DNA from: Parvularculaceae bacterium | Lineage (GTDB): Bacteria > Pseudomonadota > Alphaproteobacteria > Caulobacterales > Parvularculaceae | Assembly: GCA_020446945.1 (NCBI GenBank) | Contig: JAGRDS010000011.1 | Location: 62,001 to 126,000 of the forward strand | DNA length: 64,000 bases | Reading direction: 5' to 3' | Notes under the pieces: model-generated | What the model was told of the DNA's origin: nothing | Seen by the model: the letters and a program-made list of their open reading frames with translations, nothing else | The model's database searches: none | Translations under genes and position numbers: made by a program | Shown here: piece by piece, positions 52,498 to 60,510 of the stretch | Position numbering within the stretch: the first letter of the stretch is position 1 | Layout of the letters: the number at the start of each line of letters is the position of its first letter

Positions 52498-55287
52498 ATG
52501 CCGCCGAAGAAATCCGCAGAATCCGAAAACGCTCAGTTCCAGAGCGAAACGATCGATCCGACGCGCGCCGCCGCAGGCGCCCAGCGTTGGCGCCGTGCGC
52601 TGGCGGACAGTCTTGGCCAGGATCCCGGCGCGACGCTGGATGAACCGCGCCGTATGCTCGCGATGCTGAAAATCTTCGGCTCGACCCGGCGCCTCGCCGA
52701 TCTGTGCCTTCGCTATCCCGTATTTGCGGGCCAGGCGTTTCTGGAAGGGCCGAGCCAGGTTCTGGCCGAAGCCGCGCGCGACCTGACGGCGCTTACCGGC
52801 GGCGTCGGCGGCCCGGACGCGCTCTACAACGCGCTTTCCCCGATCAAGAACCGCGCCGATATCGCCATCGCCGTCGCTGAAATCTCCGGTCAGTGGACGA
52901 CGGCCGAGGCGACTGCCGCGCGCACCGATCTCGCCGAAAGGATCGTCGATACCGCGCTCGCCTGGCTCATTCGCGTTTCAATCAGCCGCGGCGAATTGCC
53001 GATGACGCTGGATGATGCTTGCGCCAAAGGCGTGTTCGCGCTCGCCGGCGGCGATTTCGCCAATGAAGACCTCGCGCCTTACGGCCCTCTCGACGTTGTC
53101 GTCGCCTATGACTCCGAATCCTTTGACGGGCAATCGGCCCGCATGGCCGAGCGCGCATTCGTACGCATCGGCGCCGAATTCAAGGAAGCGTTTGAAGGCA
53201 AGCCGGGCGATTATCCGCTTTATTCCGCGCGCACGCCGTTCGGCAACGGCGTCAACGGCGCGGGCTTTGTCGAATCCGTCGCGCGCATCAACGCCGCGCT
53301 CAACAATCCCCAGCAAAATCCGGCGCGCCGCTGGCTCGCCGCCTCGCGCGTTATCGCGGGCGATCGCCGCGCCGGCGGAGAGTTTCTCGAAGCGGCGGAG
53401 GAAATCGTCTGGGGCAAGGGCGAGTTGCTCGGCGAGAACGGCCGCGCCGAACTTCTCAAGCTTTCGGACGATCCGCGCCAGCCTTTCCGCAGCGCCGCCA
53501 ATCTCCTGCGCTGGAGTCTTGGCCGCTCGCGTCCGGTATTCCGGACCGCATCCTCGCGCGAGGTGTTCAAGCGCGCGGCGGAAACGGGCGCGATATCTTC
53601 CGATGTGGCCTCGCGCCTTTCGGTCGGCGCCGAGTTCGCGCAATCGCTCGTCGCGCGCGCGCAGACGATGAAAGGCGCGGCCGCTTTCGGCGCGGCGGCG
53701 CCTGACGAAGAAAGCGCGCTGGCCTCGCTCTGCGGTTACGGGGATTATGCGTCGCTCGCCGCCGCCCGCGACGGCGCGATCGCCGATGCGCGAAATGCGC
53801 TGACCCGCCTTCTGGAAGGTCCGCGCGCCGATTTCGCCCGCTTCCGAACGGCCGAACGCAATCCCGATGATGTCGACAAGCTTGAAGATCTCGGCTTTCG
53901 CAACGGCGCCAATCTGTCGAGCCTCATCGACGGATGGGCGGAACTGTGCGCCGCCGGCGGCGAAGCCCGCTTTTCCGAGATTGCGCCCGGCCTGCTGACT
54001 TCCTTCGGCGAAACGCAGCATCCCGATGAAGCGGTTCGCCTTTTCGACCGGATTATCAAGTTTGAGGAAAGCGGCGTTCGCAAGTCGCATTCAAGCACGC
54101 GCTCGGGCGTGCGCGACGGGCTGATCGACGCGCTCGGCTGTTTCGGCGTCGCCATAGAACCGCTGATCGAGAACGAAGTGGCGAGCGCTGCGCTGTTTGA
54201 GCCGCGCGGCGCGGAAACGCCGAATTCCGGACGCGAATGGCTCGCGCGGTTTGCGCCGCCGAAAGCGAAAGCCGGCGTAGACGAGATCGGCGCCTGGCGA
54301 CGCGAACAAATTGCGCGCATCGCGCTTTGTTCGGCGGCGGGCGATATGGGATTCGACGCCGCCGCGTCCTCGCTGGAGGCCGTTCACACGGTCACCTTGC
54401 AAAAACTGTTCGACGCCGCGCATCGCGAGATCGACGCCAAGGCGGATATCGCGCTTCATGTTTTCGACGGACCTGCGCGCGGTATTCCAGGTTACGGAAC
54501 GCCGCTCGGCTTTGTCGCCGGCGCGGACGCCGGCGATAAAACGGAATCGATCGCGCGCACATTCCTCGCAAATCTCGGCGAAATGGGCGAAGGCTTCTTC
54601 AGCGTAACGCCGGACGTTTCGCATCGTCCCGGCGGCATCGCCGGCGCGCTTGCGCCTGAAGTGGCGCAGTTGAAATCCTACATCCAGTCGGAAGCCGTCG
54701 CGCAGGACCAGATTCTCCTTTCGCGCGCGCGGGTCGTCGCCGGTCCGGAAAAGATGCAGGCGACAGCCGCGGTCGCGCTTCGCGGCGCGGTGTCCAATCC
54801 GAAACGCGCTGAAATCCTGCTTCGCGATATCGATCGCGCGCGGGCACAGCGTCTGCGCCGCGATCGCGCCGGATCGCCGTGGGATCTGGAACAGTCGGAG
54901 GGCGGACTGTTCGACGTCGAACTGATCATATCGACGCTCATCTATCGCCACGCCGGCGCGCAGCCGAACCTTCAGACGGCGAGCCCCGATGAAGCGCTCG
55001 ATCACATGGCGCGCGCAGGGATTGTCAATGTCGAGGTCGCGGAAACGCTGAAAGGCGCGCGCGCGTTCTGGACGCGCCTTGCGACGGCGCGCGCGCTTGC
55101 GCGGTGGAGCGATCCGCAGCGCGAACCGGTGCGTCCGCGCTTCGCCGCGCTGCTGGCGCGCGCCGCAGAAGTTGAAGGCTTCTCGCAGGTGCGCCCGATC
55201 ATGCGCGGTTACGCCGAGGAAGTTTCTCGCCTTTACGCCCAGCTCGTTCTTGGCCGCCCGTCAGTCGGCCTCGTCGCCAACGCCTGA
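52498..55287 (+). CDS. glnE: GlnE-family glutamine synthetase adenylyltransferase homologue with both active sites altered
   Basis: The 929-residue protein aligns end to end with GlnE, which adenylylates and deadenylylates glutamine synthetase. Family landmarks are visible: KNRADIAIAVAEISGQW near 120, PNSGREWLARFAP, DVSHRPGG at 706-713 for the usual D-x-R-LRPSG, SRARVVAG, and EGGLFDVE at 801 for EGGxxDIEF. Both nucleotidyltransferase DxD motifs are gone: where SSDIDLIF is expected the N-terminal domain has YGPLDVVV (195-202; one Asp left) and the C-terminal domain has YGTPLGFV (666-673; none). It is therefore probably inactive or altered in function. The start at 52498 removes 10 weak residues. 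Confidence 0.8.
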   Translation: MPPKKSAESENAQFQSETIDPTRAAAGAQRWRRALADSLGQDPGATLDEPRRMLAMLKIFGSTRRLADLCLRYPVFAGQAFLEGPSQVLAEAARDLTALTGGVGGPDALYNALSPIKNRADIAIAVAEISGQWTTAEATAARTDLAERIVDTALAWLIRVSISRGELPMTLDDACAKGVFALAGGDFANEDLAPYGPLDVVVAYDSESFDGQSARMAERAFVRIGAEFKEAFEGKPGDYPLYSARTPFGNGVNGAGFVESVARINAALNNPQQNPARRWLAASRVIAGDRRAGGEFLEAAEEIVWGKGELLGENGRAELLKLSDDPRQPFRSAANLLRWSLGRSRPVFRTASSREVFKRAAETGAISSDVASRLSVGAEFAQSLVARAQTMKGAAAFGAAAPDEESALASLCGYGDYASLAAARDGAIADARNALTRLLEGPRADFARFRTAERNPDDVDKLEDLGFRNGANLSSLIDGWAELCAAGGEARFSEIAPGLLTSFGETQHPDEAVRLFDRIIKFEESGVRKSHSSTRSGVRDGLIDALGCFGVAIEPLIENEVASAALFEPRGAETPNSGREWLARFAPPKAKAGVDEIGAWRREQIARIALCSAAGDMGFDAAASSLEAVHTVTLQKLFDAAHREIDAKADIALHVFDGPARGIPGYGTPLGFVAGADAGDKTESIARTFLANLGEMGEGFFSVTPDVSHRPGGIAGALAPEVAQLKSYIQSEAVAQDQILLSRARVVAGPEKMQATAAVALRGAVSNPKRAEILLRDIDRARAQRLRRDRAGSPWDLEQSEGGLFDVELIISTLIYRHAGAQPNLQTASPDEALDHMARAGIVNVEVAETLKGARAFWTRLATARALARWSDPQREPVRPRFAALLARAAEVEGFSQVRPIMRGYAEEVSRLYAQLVLGRPSVGLVANA

Positions 55288-55497
55288 TCGGCCGGCCTCG
55301 CTGAGCGCGAAAATCCTGAGCGCCGACGCCAGTCCCGGCGGCGGCGTTTTTTTCAGTCGCGATTTGTCGATTTCCGCCACGAGCCGGGGAAGGCTCACGC
55401 GGCGCCTTTCAGCGGCGGCGTCGAGAACCGACCAGAATTCCTTTTCAAGCGCGATCGACGTGCGATGGCCCTTGATCGTGATGGACCGTTTGGGCAT
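55261..55497 (-). CDS. Ribbon-helix-helix domain protein
   Basis: This 78-residue protein has a short beta strand (RSITIKGHRTSIAL) and two helices (EKEFWSVLDAAAERR, SLPRLVAEIDKSR), the ribbon-helix-helix layout. In many alphaproteobacteria the same small gene lies near fumC and sspB, as here. Its 3' end overlaps the GlnE-like gene by 27 bases, tail to tail. It may bind DNA, but no target is known. Confidence 0.85.
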   Translation of the reverse strand: MPKRSITIKGHRTSIALEKEFWSVLDAAAERRRVSLPRLVAEIDKSRLKKTPPPGLASALRIFALSEAGRSGVGDEAD

Positions 55498-55565
55498 GCC
55501 CGATGGCTAGCAGAGGCCGTATCGGCGCGACAGGGGCGCCGTCGCGCGACGCGGGCGTTAAGGGT

Positions 55566-55784
55566 TCAGTTTTTCGCCCAGTTATCGAGGCCGTGCGCCT
55601 TGATCTTTTGCGTCGCGAGCGTCACGCCGTCGATGATGCCGGCCATGTGAGAGACCGCCTCGGCGTCGCAATCGGCGACTTCCGCGCCCAGCGATTTGTA
55701 CAGCGCTTCGATATCGATCCCGTGCGCGAACAGGAACTGCGCCAGAATGAGACGTGTCTGGCTGGGAGATTTACCATCGGACAT
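55566..55784 (-). CDS. Small conserved-looking protein of unknown function
   Basis: The 72-residue product is acidic and mostly helical (SQTRLILAQFLFAHGIDIEALYKSLG), without a recognised domain. It lies between fumC and the ribbon-helix-helix gene on the same strand, 97 bases after fumC. The coding bias and a GGGG site upstream of the ATG support a real gene, but I cannot name it. Confidence 0.6.
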   Translation of the reverse strand: MSDGKSPSQTRLILAQFLFAHGIDIEALYKSLGAEVADCDAEAVSHMAGIIDGVTLATQKIKAHGLDNWAKN

Positions 55785-55880
55785 GCTGTTACCCCGAAAA
55801 TTCCAAGGATGCGCGGCAATCGCGCCGCGCTGACTTCACCCTATGGAGCAATTCCCGGACCAGCAATCGGCGTGCGCGCC

Positions 55881-57269
55881 CTAACTCGGCCCGATCATCT
55901 TTTCGGGGCGAACGATCGCGTCGAAATCCTCCGCCGGAATGCCGTCCTTGATGGCTTCCTCGCGCAAGGTCGTGCCGTTCGCGTGGGCGGACTTGGCGAT
56001 TTTCGCCGCCCGGTCGTAGCCGTATTTTTCCTTGAGCGGGGTCACAAGCATCAAGGACTGCTCAAGTCCGCGCTTGATATTGTCGAGGCGCGGCTCAATG
56101 CCGACGACGCAATTATGCGTAAACGACTCCGCCGCGTCGGAAACAAGCTGAACCGATTGCAGGAAATTATAGGACATCATCGGGTTGAAGACGTTCAACT
56201 CGAAATGGCCCTGACTGCCGGCGAAGACGATGGCGGCGTTGTTGCCCATCACATGCGCGCAAACCTGGGTCAGCGCTTCGCACTGGGTCGGGTTCACCTT
56301 GCCCGGCATGATCGACGAGCCGGGTTCGTTTTCCGGTAAAGCAAGCTCGCCGAGACCCGAGCGCGGACCCGATCCGAGAAAGCGAATGTCATTTGCGATC
56401 TTGAAAAGCGACGCCGCGACGGTTGCGATCGCGCCGTGGCTCATCACCATGGCGTCATGCGCGGCGAGGGCTTCAAACTTGTTCGGCGCGCTTGTGAAAG
56501 GAAGCTTCGTCAGTTCCGCGATGCGCTTCGCGACGGCGACATCGAAACCTTTAGGGCTCGCAAGACCGGTGCCGACAGCGGTGCCGCCCTGCGCCAGCTC
56601 CATCAGCGCCGGCAGGGTCTGTTCGATGCGCGCAACGCCGTTTTCAACCTGTTTGGCGTAGCCTGAGAATTCCTGGCCGAGCGTCACCGGCGTTGCGTCC
56701 TGCGTATGCGTGCGCCCGATCTTGATGATGTCGGTCCAGTCTTTCGCCTTGGCGGCGAGCGCGCGGTGCAGCGTTTTCAGCGCCGGTATCAGGCGATGAG
56801 AGATTTCCTCCGCGCAGGCGATATGCATCGCCGTCGGAAAGCAGTCGTTCGACGACTGGCTCATATTGACGTGATCGTTCGGGTGGACCGGTTTTTTCGA
56901 CCCCATTTCGCCGCCGAGCATTTCAATCGCGCGATTTGAAATCACTTCATTGGCGTTCATGTTGGACTGGGTGCCCGACCCCGTCTGCCACACGACCAGC
57001 GGGAAATGATCGTTGAGCTTTCCCTCGATGACTTCCTGCGCCGCCTTGACGATTGTCTCGCCGAGTTTCGGATCGAGCTTGCCGAGGGCCATGTTCGTTT
57101 CCGCGGCCGCGCGCTTGACGATGCCGAGCGCGCGGATGATGGATGCGGGCTGTCTCTCCCAGCCGATCCTGAAATTGCCGACAGAGCGCTCGGCCTGCGC
57201 GCCCCAATAGCGCGATGCATCGACTTCAATCGGTCCGAACGTATCGGTTTCGGTGCGGGTTCTGGTCAT
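55881..57269 (-). CDS. fumC: Class II fumarate hydratase
   Basis: This 462-residue iron-independent enzyme interconverts fumarate and malate in the TCA cycle. The [11 protein letters not shown] signature with the catalytic serine loop is intact near residue 318, as are [14 protein letters not shown] and [11 protein letters not shown]. The length matches E. coli FumC. It begins a minus-strand cluster with two small genes and is divergent from rmuC across 204 bases that carry an SOS box. Confidence 0.96.
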   Translation of the reverse strand: MTRTRTETDTFGPIEVDASRYWGAQAERSVGNFRIGWERQPASIIRALGIVKRAAAETNMALGKLDPKLGETIVKAAQEVIEGKLNDHFPLVVWQTGSGTQSNMNANEVISNRAIEMLGGEMGSKKPVHPNDHVNMSQSSNDCFPTAMHIACAEEISHRLIPALKTLHRALAAKAKDWTDIIKIGRTHTQDATPVTLGQEFSGYAKQVENGVARIEQTLPALMELAQGGTAVGTGLASPKGFDVAVAKRIAELTKLPFTSAPNKFEALAAHDAMVMSHGAIATVAASLFKIANDIRFLGSGPRSGLGELALPENEPGSSIMPGKVNPTQCEALTQVCAHVMGNNAAIVFAGSQGHFELNVFNPMMSYNFLQSVQLVSDAAESFTHNCVVGIEPRLDNIKRGLEQSLMLVTPLKEKYGYDRAAKIAKSAHANGTTLREEAIKDGIPAEDFDAIVRPEKMIGPS

Positions 57270-57402
57270 AAAGGCGTTCTTTCGGCTGTCTGTCTTTTGT
57301 CCGGCGATACGCGGCAGGCCGGGAGATAGAAGATAAGGCGCGTTTTGAACAGGGGCGGCGGCGTCCGGCCCGGTCTTGACTCTTCGCTCGACGACGCCAA
57401 TT

Positions 57403-57417
57403 GTTCATTGTTTGTTC
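57403..57417 (+). promoter_or_regulatory. LexA (SOS) box upstream of rmuC
   Basis: GTTC (57403-57406) and GTTC (57414-57417), spaced by 7 bases, form the direct-repeat LexA box characteristic of alphaproteobacteria. It lies 56 bases before the rmuC start and just after a TTGACT hexamer at 57376-57381, so it would cover the -10 region. RmuC acts on DNA, which makes SOS control plausible. Confidence 0.75.
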
Positions 57418-57473
57418 TTCGATGAGATTTTGGTGGGAGACCGGTCATTTTCACTTCATTTGATGTTTCGCAA

Positions 57474-58958
57474 TTGTCGGCTGAGACGCTTTTCGCAGTG
57501 GCGGGCGCCTTTCTTTTCGGACTTGCCGTACTCGGCGCGGCGCTGATCGTGCGCGCTGAGCGCGCGCGCTCGACAGCGATCACCCGACTCGCCCTCGCGC
57601 AGGCGAGGATCGATACGCAGGAAAAGGAAGCGGCGCAATTGCGCGGTGCGCGCGATGACGCCGACCGGCTCGGTCGCGAGGCGGCGGGGCTTCACGCCGG
57701 GCTGGCGAACGCGCAGGCGCGAATAGAGGCGATGCGCAACGACGCCCGCGAACAGGCGGAAGCGGCGAGGGCGCTGCGCGAGGATCGCGACGGGTTGTCG
57801 CGACGAATTGCACAGATGGAGGCCGAAGCGCGCGGCTTCGAACGCGAAATCGAAAACCTTCTCGCCGCCAAGGAGCAGATGCGCCAGTCCTTCGGCGAAA
57901 CGGCGAACGCCCTGCTGAAAGAACACAGCGAAAATTTCAGGAAACAGAACAGCGATCAGGTTGCGACTTTGCTCAATCCGCTCAAGCGCGATATCGACGC
58001 TTTCAAGGAAAGTCTCGGCAATGCGCATAATCAGAGCGCTGAACAGCATGGCGCGCTGAAAGAACAGATCAAATTGCTGAGCAGCCAGTCCGCGTCGATT
58101 TCAAAAGAGGCGGAAAACCTGACGCGCGCGCTGAAAGGAAATGTCCAGATGCAGGGCGCGTGGGGCGAGATGATCGTCGATACGATCCTTCAGCGTCTCG
58201 GCCTTCGCGAAGGGCACGAATATTCCCGCCAGGAAAACTTCTCCGACGCGGATGGAAGGGTGCGTACGGATTATATCGTCAACCTGCCGCAGGGCGAAAG
58301 GCTGATCATCGACAGCAAGGTTTCGCTCACCGATTTCGAAGGATACGTCAATGCGGAGGATGAGGCCGAACGCCAGGCGCGCCTCGCCGCGCATGCGCGA
58401 TCCTTGCGCGCCCATGTAAAAGGGCTGGCCGGCAAGGATTACCACAAGAAGGTCGGCACAAGGCTAGACTTCGTCATCATGTTCGTGCCGATTGACGCCG
58501 CGCTCGGCGCCGCACTGCGCGCCGATGAACTCCTTGTCGTTGACGCCCTCGATCAAAAAGTCGCCTTCGCCACGCCGACGACGCTGACGACCCAGATGAA
58601 AACCGTCGCCGCCATGTGGCGGGTCGAAAGGCAGCACCGCAATGCTGAGGATATCGCAAGTCGCGCCGGCGCGCTTTACGACAAATTCGTCGGCTTTGTC
58701 GGCGATATTGAAAAAATCGGCGAGAGGCTCAGCCAGGCGCAAAAATCCTATGACGGCGCATATGGAAAACTGACCGGCGGCGCGGGCAATCTCGTCCGGC
58801 AGGTCGAGATGTTGAAGTCAATGGGCGCGACGACCGCGAAAAACATCCCGCAATCGCTGATCGAGGCGGCGGACGCCGGCGACCCGGCGGCGTTGCTGCA
58901 AATAGAAGAGCGCGCGCGCGAAGACGGCGAGGACGCGGCGGCGGGCACGTATCAATAG
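57474..58958 (+). CDS. rmuC: DNA recombination protein RmuC
   Basis: The 494-residue product has an N-terminal membrane span (about 5-24; LFAVAGAFLFGLAVLGAALIV), a long coiled coil (about 30-180) and the RmuC nuclease-like domain (about 200-440; GNVQMQGAWGEMIVDTILQRLGLREG, IDSKVSL). RmuC limits inversion between short repeats. The start is uncertain: the frame opens with TTG at 57474 but has no ATG upstream; a GGGAG site at 57435-57439 is placed for an ATT codon at 57447, which would add nine residues. A LexA box lies upstream. Confidence 0.9.
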   Translation: MSAETLFAVAGAFLFGLAVLGAALIVRAERARSTAITRLALAQARIDTQEKEAAQLRGARDDADRLGREAAGLHAGLANAQARIEAMRNDAREQAEAARALREDRDGLSRRIAQMEAEARGFEREIENLLAAKEQMRQSFGETANALLKEHSENFRKQNSDQVATLLNPLKRDIDAFKESLGNAHNQSAEQHGALKEQIKLLSSQSASISKEAENLTRALKGNVQMQGAWGEMIVDTILQRLGLREGHEYSRQENFSDADGRVRTDYIVNLPQGERLIIDSKVSLTDFEGYVNAEDEAERQARLAAHARSLRAHVKGLAGKDYHKKVGTRLDFVIMFVPIDAALGAALRADELLVVDALDQKVAFATPTTLTTQMKTVAAMWRVERQHRNAEDIASRAGALYDKFVGFVGDIEKIGERLSQAQKSYDGAYGKLTGGAGNLVRQVEMLKSMGATTAKNIPQSLIEAADAGDPAALLQIEERAREDGEDAAAGTYQ

Positions 58959-58996
58959 GCGCGCCGGGGCTGCTCAATAAAGGGCTGTTTCGCCGC

Positions 58997-59506
58997 CTAT
59001 TTCTTGCGGAAAGCGTCGAGTTGCAAAACGGCCGCTCCAGGCGTTTCGTCGCCCGGCGCAGGCGCGGCCGGCGCATCGGCCTCGGCTTTTGCGCGCCGCG
59101 CTTTCGCGGCCGGCCCGTACGGCGCCGATTGAAAGCGCAAACCGAATTGCACGCTCGGATCGGCGAAGCTTGTCACGGCGTCAAACGGTACGGTCAGGCG
59201 CGCCTGTTTGCCCTTAAACCAGAGCGTCACGGAGAATTCGTCGTCGCGAACCGTCAGATCGTCAAACTGATGCTGAAGGACGATCGTCATGCGTTCGGGA
59301 TAGGCGGCGATCAGATCGTCGGGAATTACGACGCCTTGCGCACAGGTCTCGAACTCAATGTAAAAATGATGTTCGCCCGGCGCCGCGCCGAGTTCTTCCG
59401 TCATGACGAGTACGTCGTGCAGAACGCGCTTCAGCGCCATCTGGGTCAAGAATTCGTAATCAATCTCAACGTCGCTCAAAACGTCCTCGCTGCGTTTGCG
59501 CCGCAT
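58997..59506 (-). CDS. sspB: ClpXP adaptor SspB (alpha type)
   Basis: The 169-residue protein has the SspB substrate-binding fold (about 15-120; YEFLTQMALKRVLHDVL, HFYIEFET, YPERMTIVLQHQFDDL) and a flexible alanine-proline tail ending in LQLDAFRKK, the ClpX-binding tail. It delivers ssrA-tagged proteins to ClpXP. The tmRNA gene lies directly upstream on the same strand, so tag synthesis and tag recognition are neighbours. Confidence 0.9.
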   Translation of the reverse strand: MRRKRSEDVLSDVEIDYEFLTQMALKRVLHDVLVMTEELGAAPGEHHFYIEFETCAQGVVIPDDLIAAYPERMTIVLQHQFDDLTVRDDEFSVTLWFKGKQARLTVPFDAVTSFADPSVQFGLRFQSAPYGPAAKARRAKAEADAPAAPAPGDETPGAAVLQLDAFRKK

Positions 59507-59712
59507 TCAATAGCAGCAGCCATCTTTGAGGCAAACCGCCTATTCGCGTCATCGCCCGTCCTGAAAATGAACTCGCAGATATGTGACGCGATTCCGTTCA
59601 CGGCGATTAACGGTCCGTCGATTCCCGGCGTCGTGAAAATCTGGAAACATTCCAGAACAAGACGCCGCATCCGCGAGGCGGTCGCAAGACGGAAACTTGT
59701 TCGATGCGAAGC

Positions 59713-59747
59713 GAAAAAAGTCCCGGCTTCTGTTGCCAGGCGCCGGG
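59713..59747 (-). terminator. Rho-independent terminator of ssrA
   Basis: On the minus strand CCCGGC and GCCGGG pair around a 14-base loop and are followed by a T-run (AAAAAA on the plus strand at 59714-59719). It lies just beyond the tmRNA coding piece. Confidence 0.8.
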
Positions 59748-59749
59748 GG

Positions 59750-60052
59750 CCCCGCCTGACCCTGGAAAGGGGTCAGGACTTTAAAGTGAGCAGCTCAGCC
59801 GCATTACGCAGCGAGAGCGAACTCTTCCGAGTAGTTGTCGTTGGCAACTATCGTTTGCGGTCCAATAACGGAGACCATCCGGGCGAAAGCGTCGTCTTTA
59901 CACGTCCGTCGATCCTGTTTCGGCCCCGCCGAAACCCCCGATTCCAGGGATTTTGGTGGAGCCGCCGGGTACCGCCCCCGGGTCCGATCCGCTTATTGCA
60001 CGGGCCGTTTATCGCCATAGCCGGCAAGCCGGCATGGCCAAGATAGGGTGAA
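59750..60052 (-). ncRNA. ssrA: tmRNA, circularly permuted two-piece type (ssrA)
   Basis: This RNA rescues stalled ribosomes and tags the nascent peptide. The tag frame (59804-59845, minus) reads ANDNYSEEFALAA then TAA. The coding piece starts at 59927 with GGGGCCGAAACAGGATCGAC, the 5' half of the tRNA-like domain. The acceptor piece lies upstream in the transcript and ends at 59954 with CGGCTCCACCA. The two ends form a 7-base-pair acceptor stem with the G3-U70 pair recognised by alanyl-tRNA synthetase; a CCGGG/CCCGG T-stem is present. The 27-base intervening loop (59928-59953) is removed. The outer ends are approximate. Confidence 0.95.
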
Positions 60053-60180
60053 AAGCGCCGAATTTGAAGGGCTTGCAAACAATTTTCGCAAAACCCTCAA
60101 GGGGTTGTAACCTGACTTCGCTAGAGCAATAAGTGCGCCGGAATTTCGCATTCGGCGGGTCTAAAGGGGTAAGCGGGGCG

Positions 60181-60480
60181 ATGGAACCGGGTGAATTCAA
60201 GAAGTGGCGCAAGTCGCTGGATCTTTCGCAGAAAGAAGCCGCGCAGGCGCTCGGCCTGAAGCGGCGGATGATCCAGTATTATGAAAAGGGCGAACGCGAC
60301 GGCGACAAGGTTGTAATTCCGCGTTCGGTTCGCCTTGCCTGTTACGCCCTGTTCGAAGGGGTTGAGGATTATCACGGTCCCAACCGCAAGATCAAATGGC
60401 GCGACGACAAGTCGAGAGACGACAAATCCAAAAAAGACCGCGACAGGGAAAATGACGAAACGCCGCCGGCGGCGGCCTGA
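60181..60480 (+). CDS. Helix-turn-helix (XRE-like) regulator, small
   Basis: The 99-residue product has an XRE/Cro-type helix-turn-helix (about 5-60; FKKWRKSLDLSQKEAAQALGLKRRMIQYYEKGER) and a charged, lysine- and aspartate-rich tail (about 68-95) likely to be disordered. The ATG at 60181 gives the natural beginning; the frame open from 60133 adds 16 residues. It is divergent from the tmRNA gene across about 128 bases that must hold both promoters. Its target is unknown. Confidence 0.85.
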   Translation: MEPGEFKKWRKSLDLSQKEAAQALGLKRRMIQYYEKGERDGDKVVIPRSVRLACYALFEGVEDYHGPNRKIKWRDDKSRDDKSKKDRDRENDETPPAAA

Positions 60481-60510
60481 GGCGTTCGGACCTTTTTTGG
60501 TCTGGCGGCT

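Noticed and set aside
59476..59670. 64-residue minus-strand frame overlapping the sspB start
   Set aside because: It overlaps sspB in another frame, has no ribosome binding site and no recognised domain. The 243 bases between sspB and ssrA otherwise hold nothing but the ssrA terminator.
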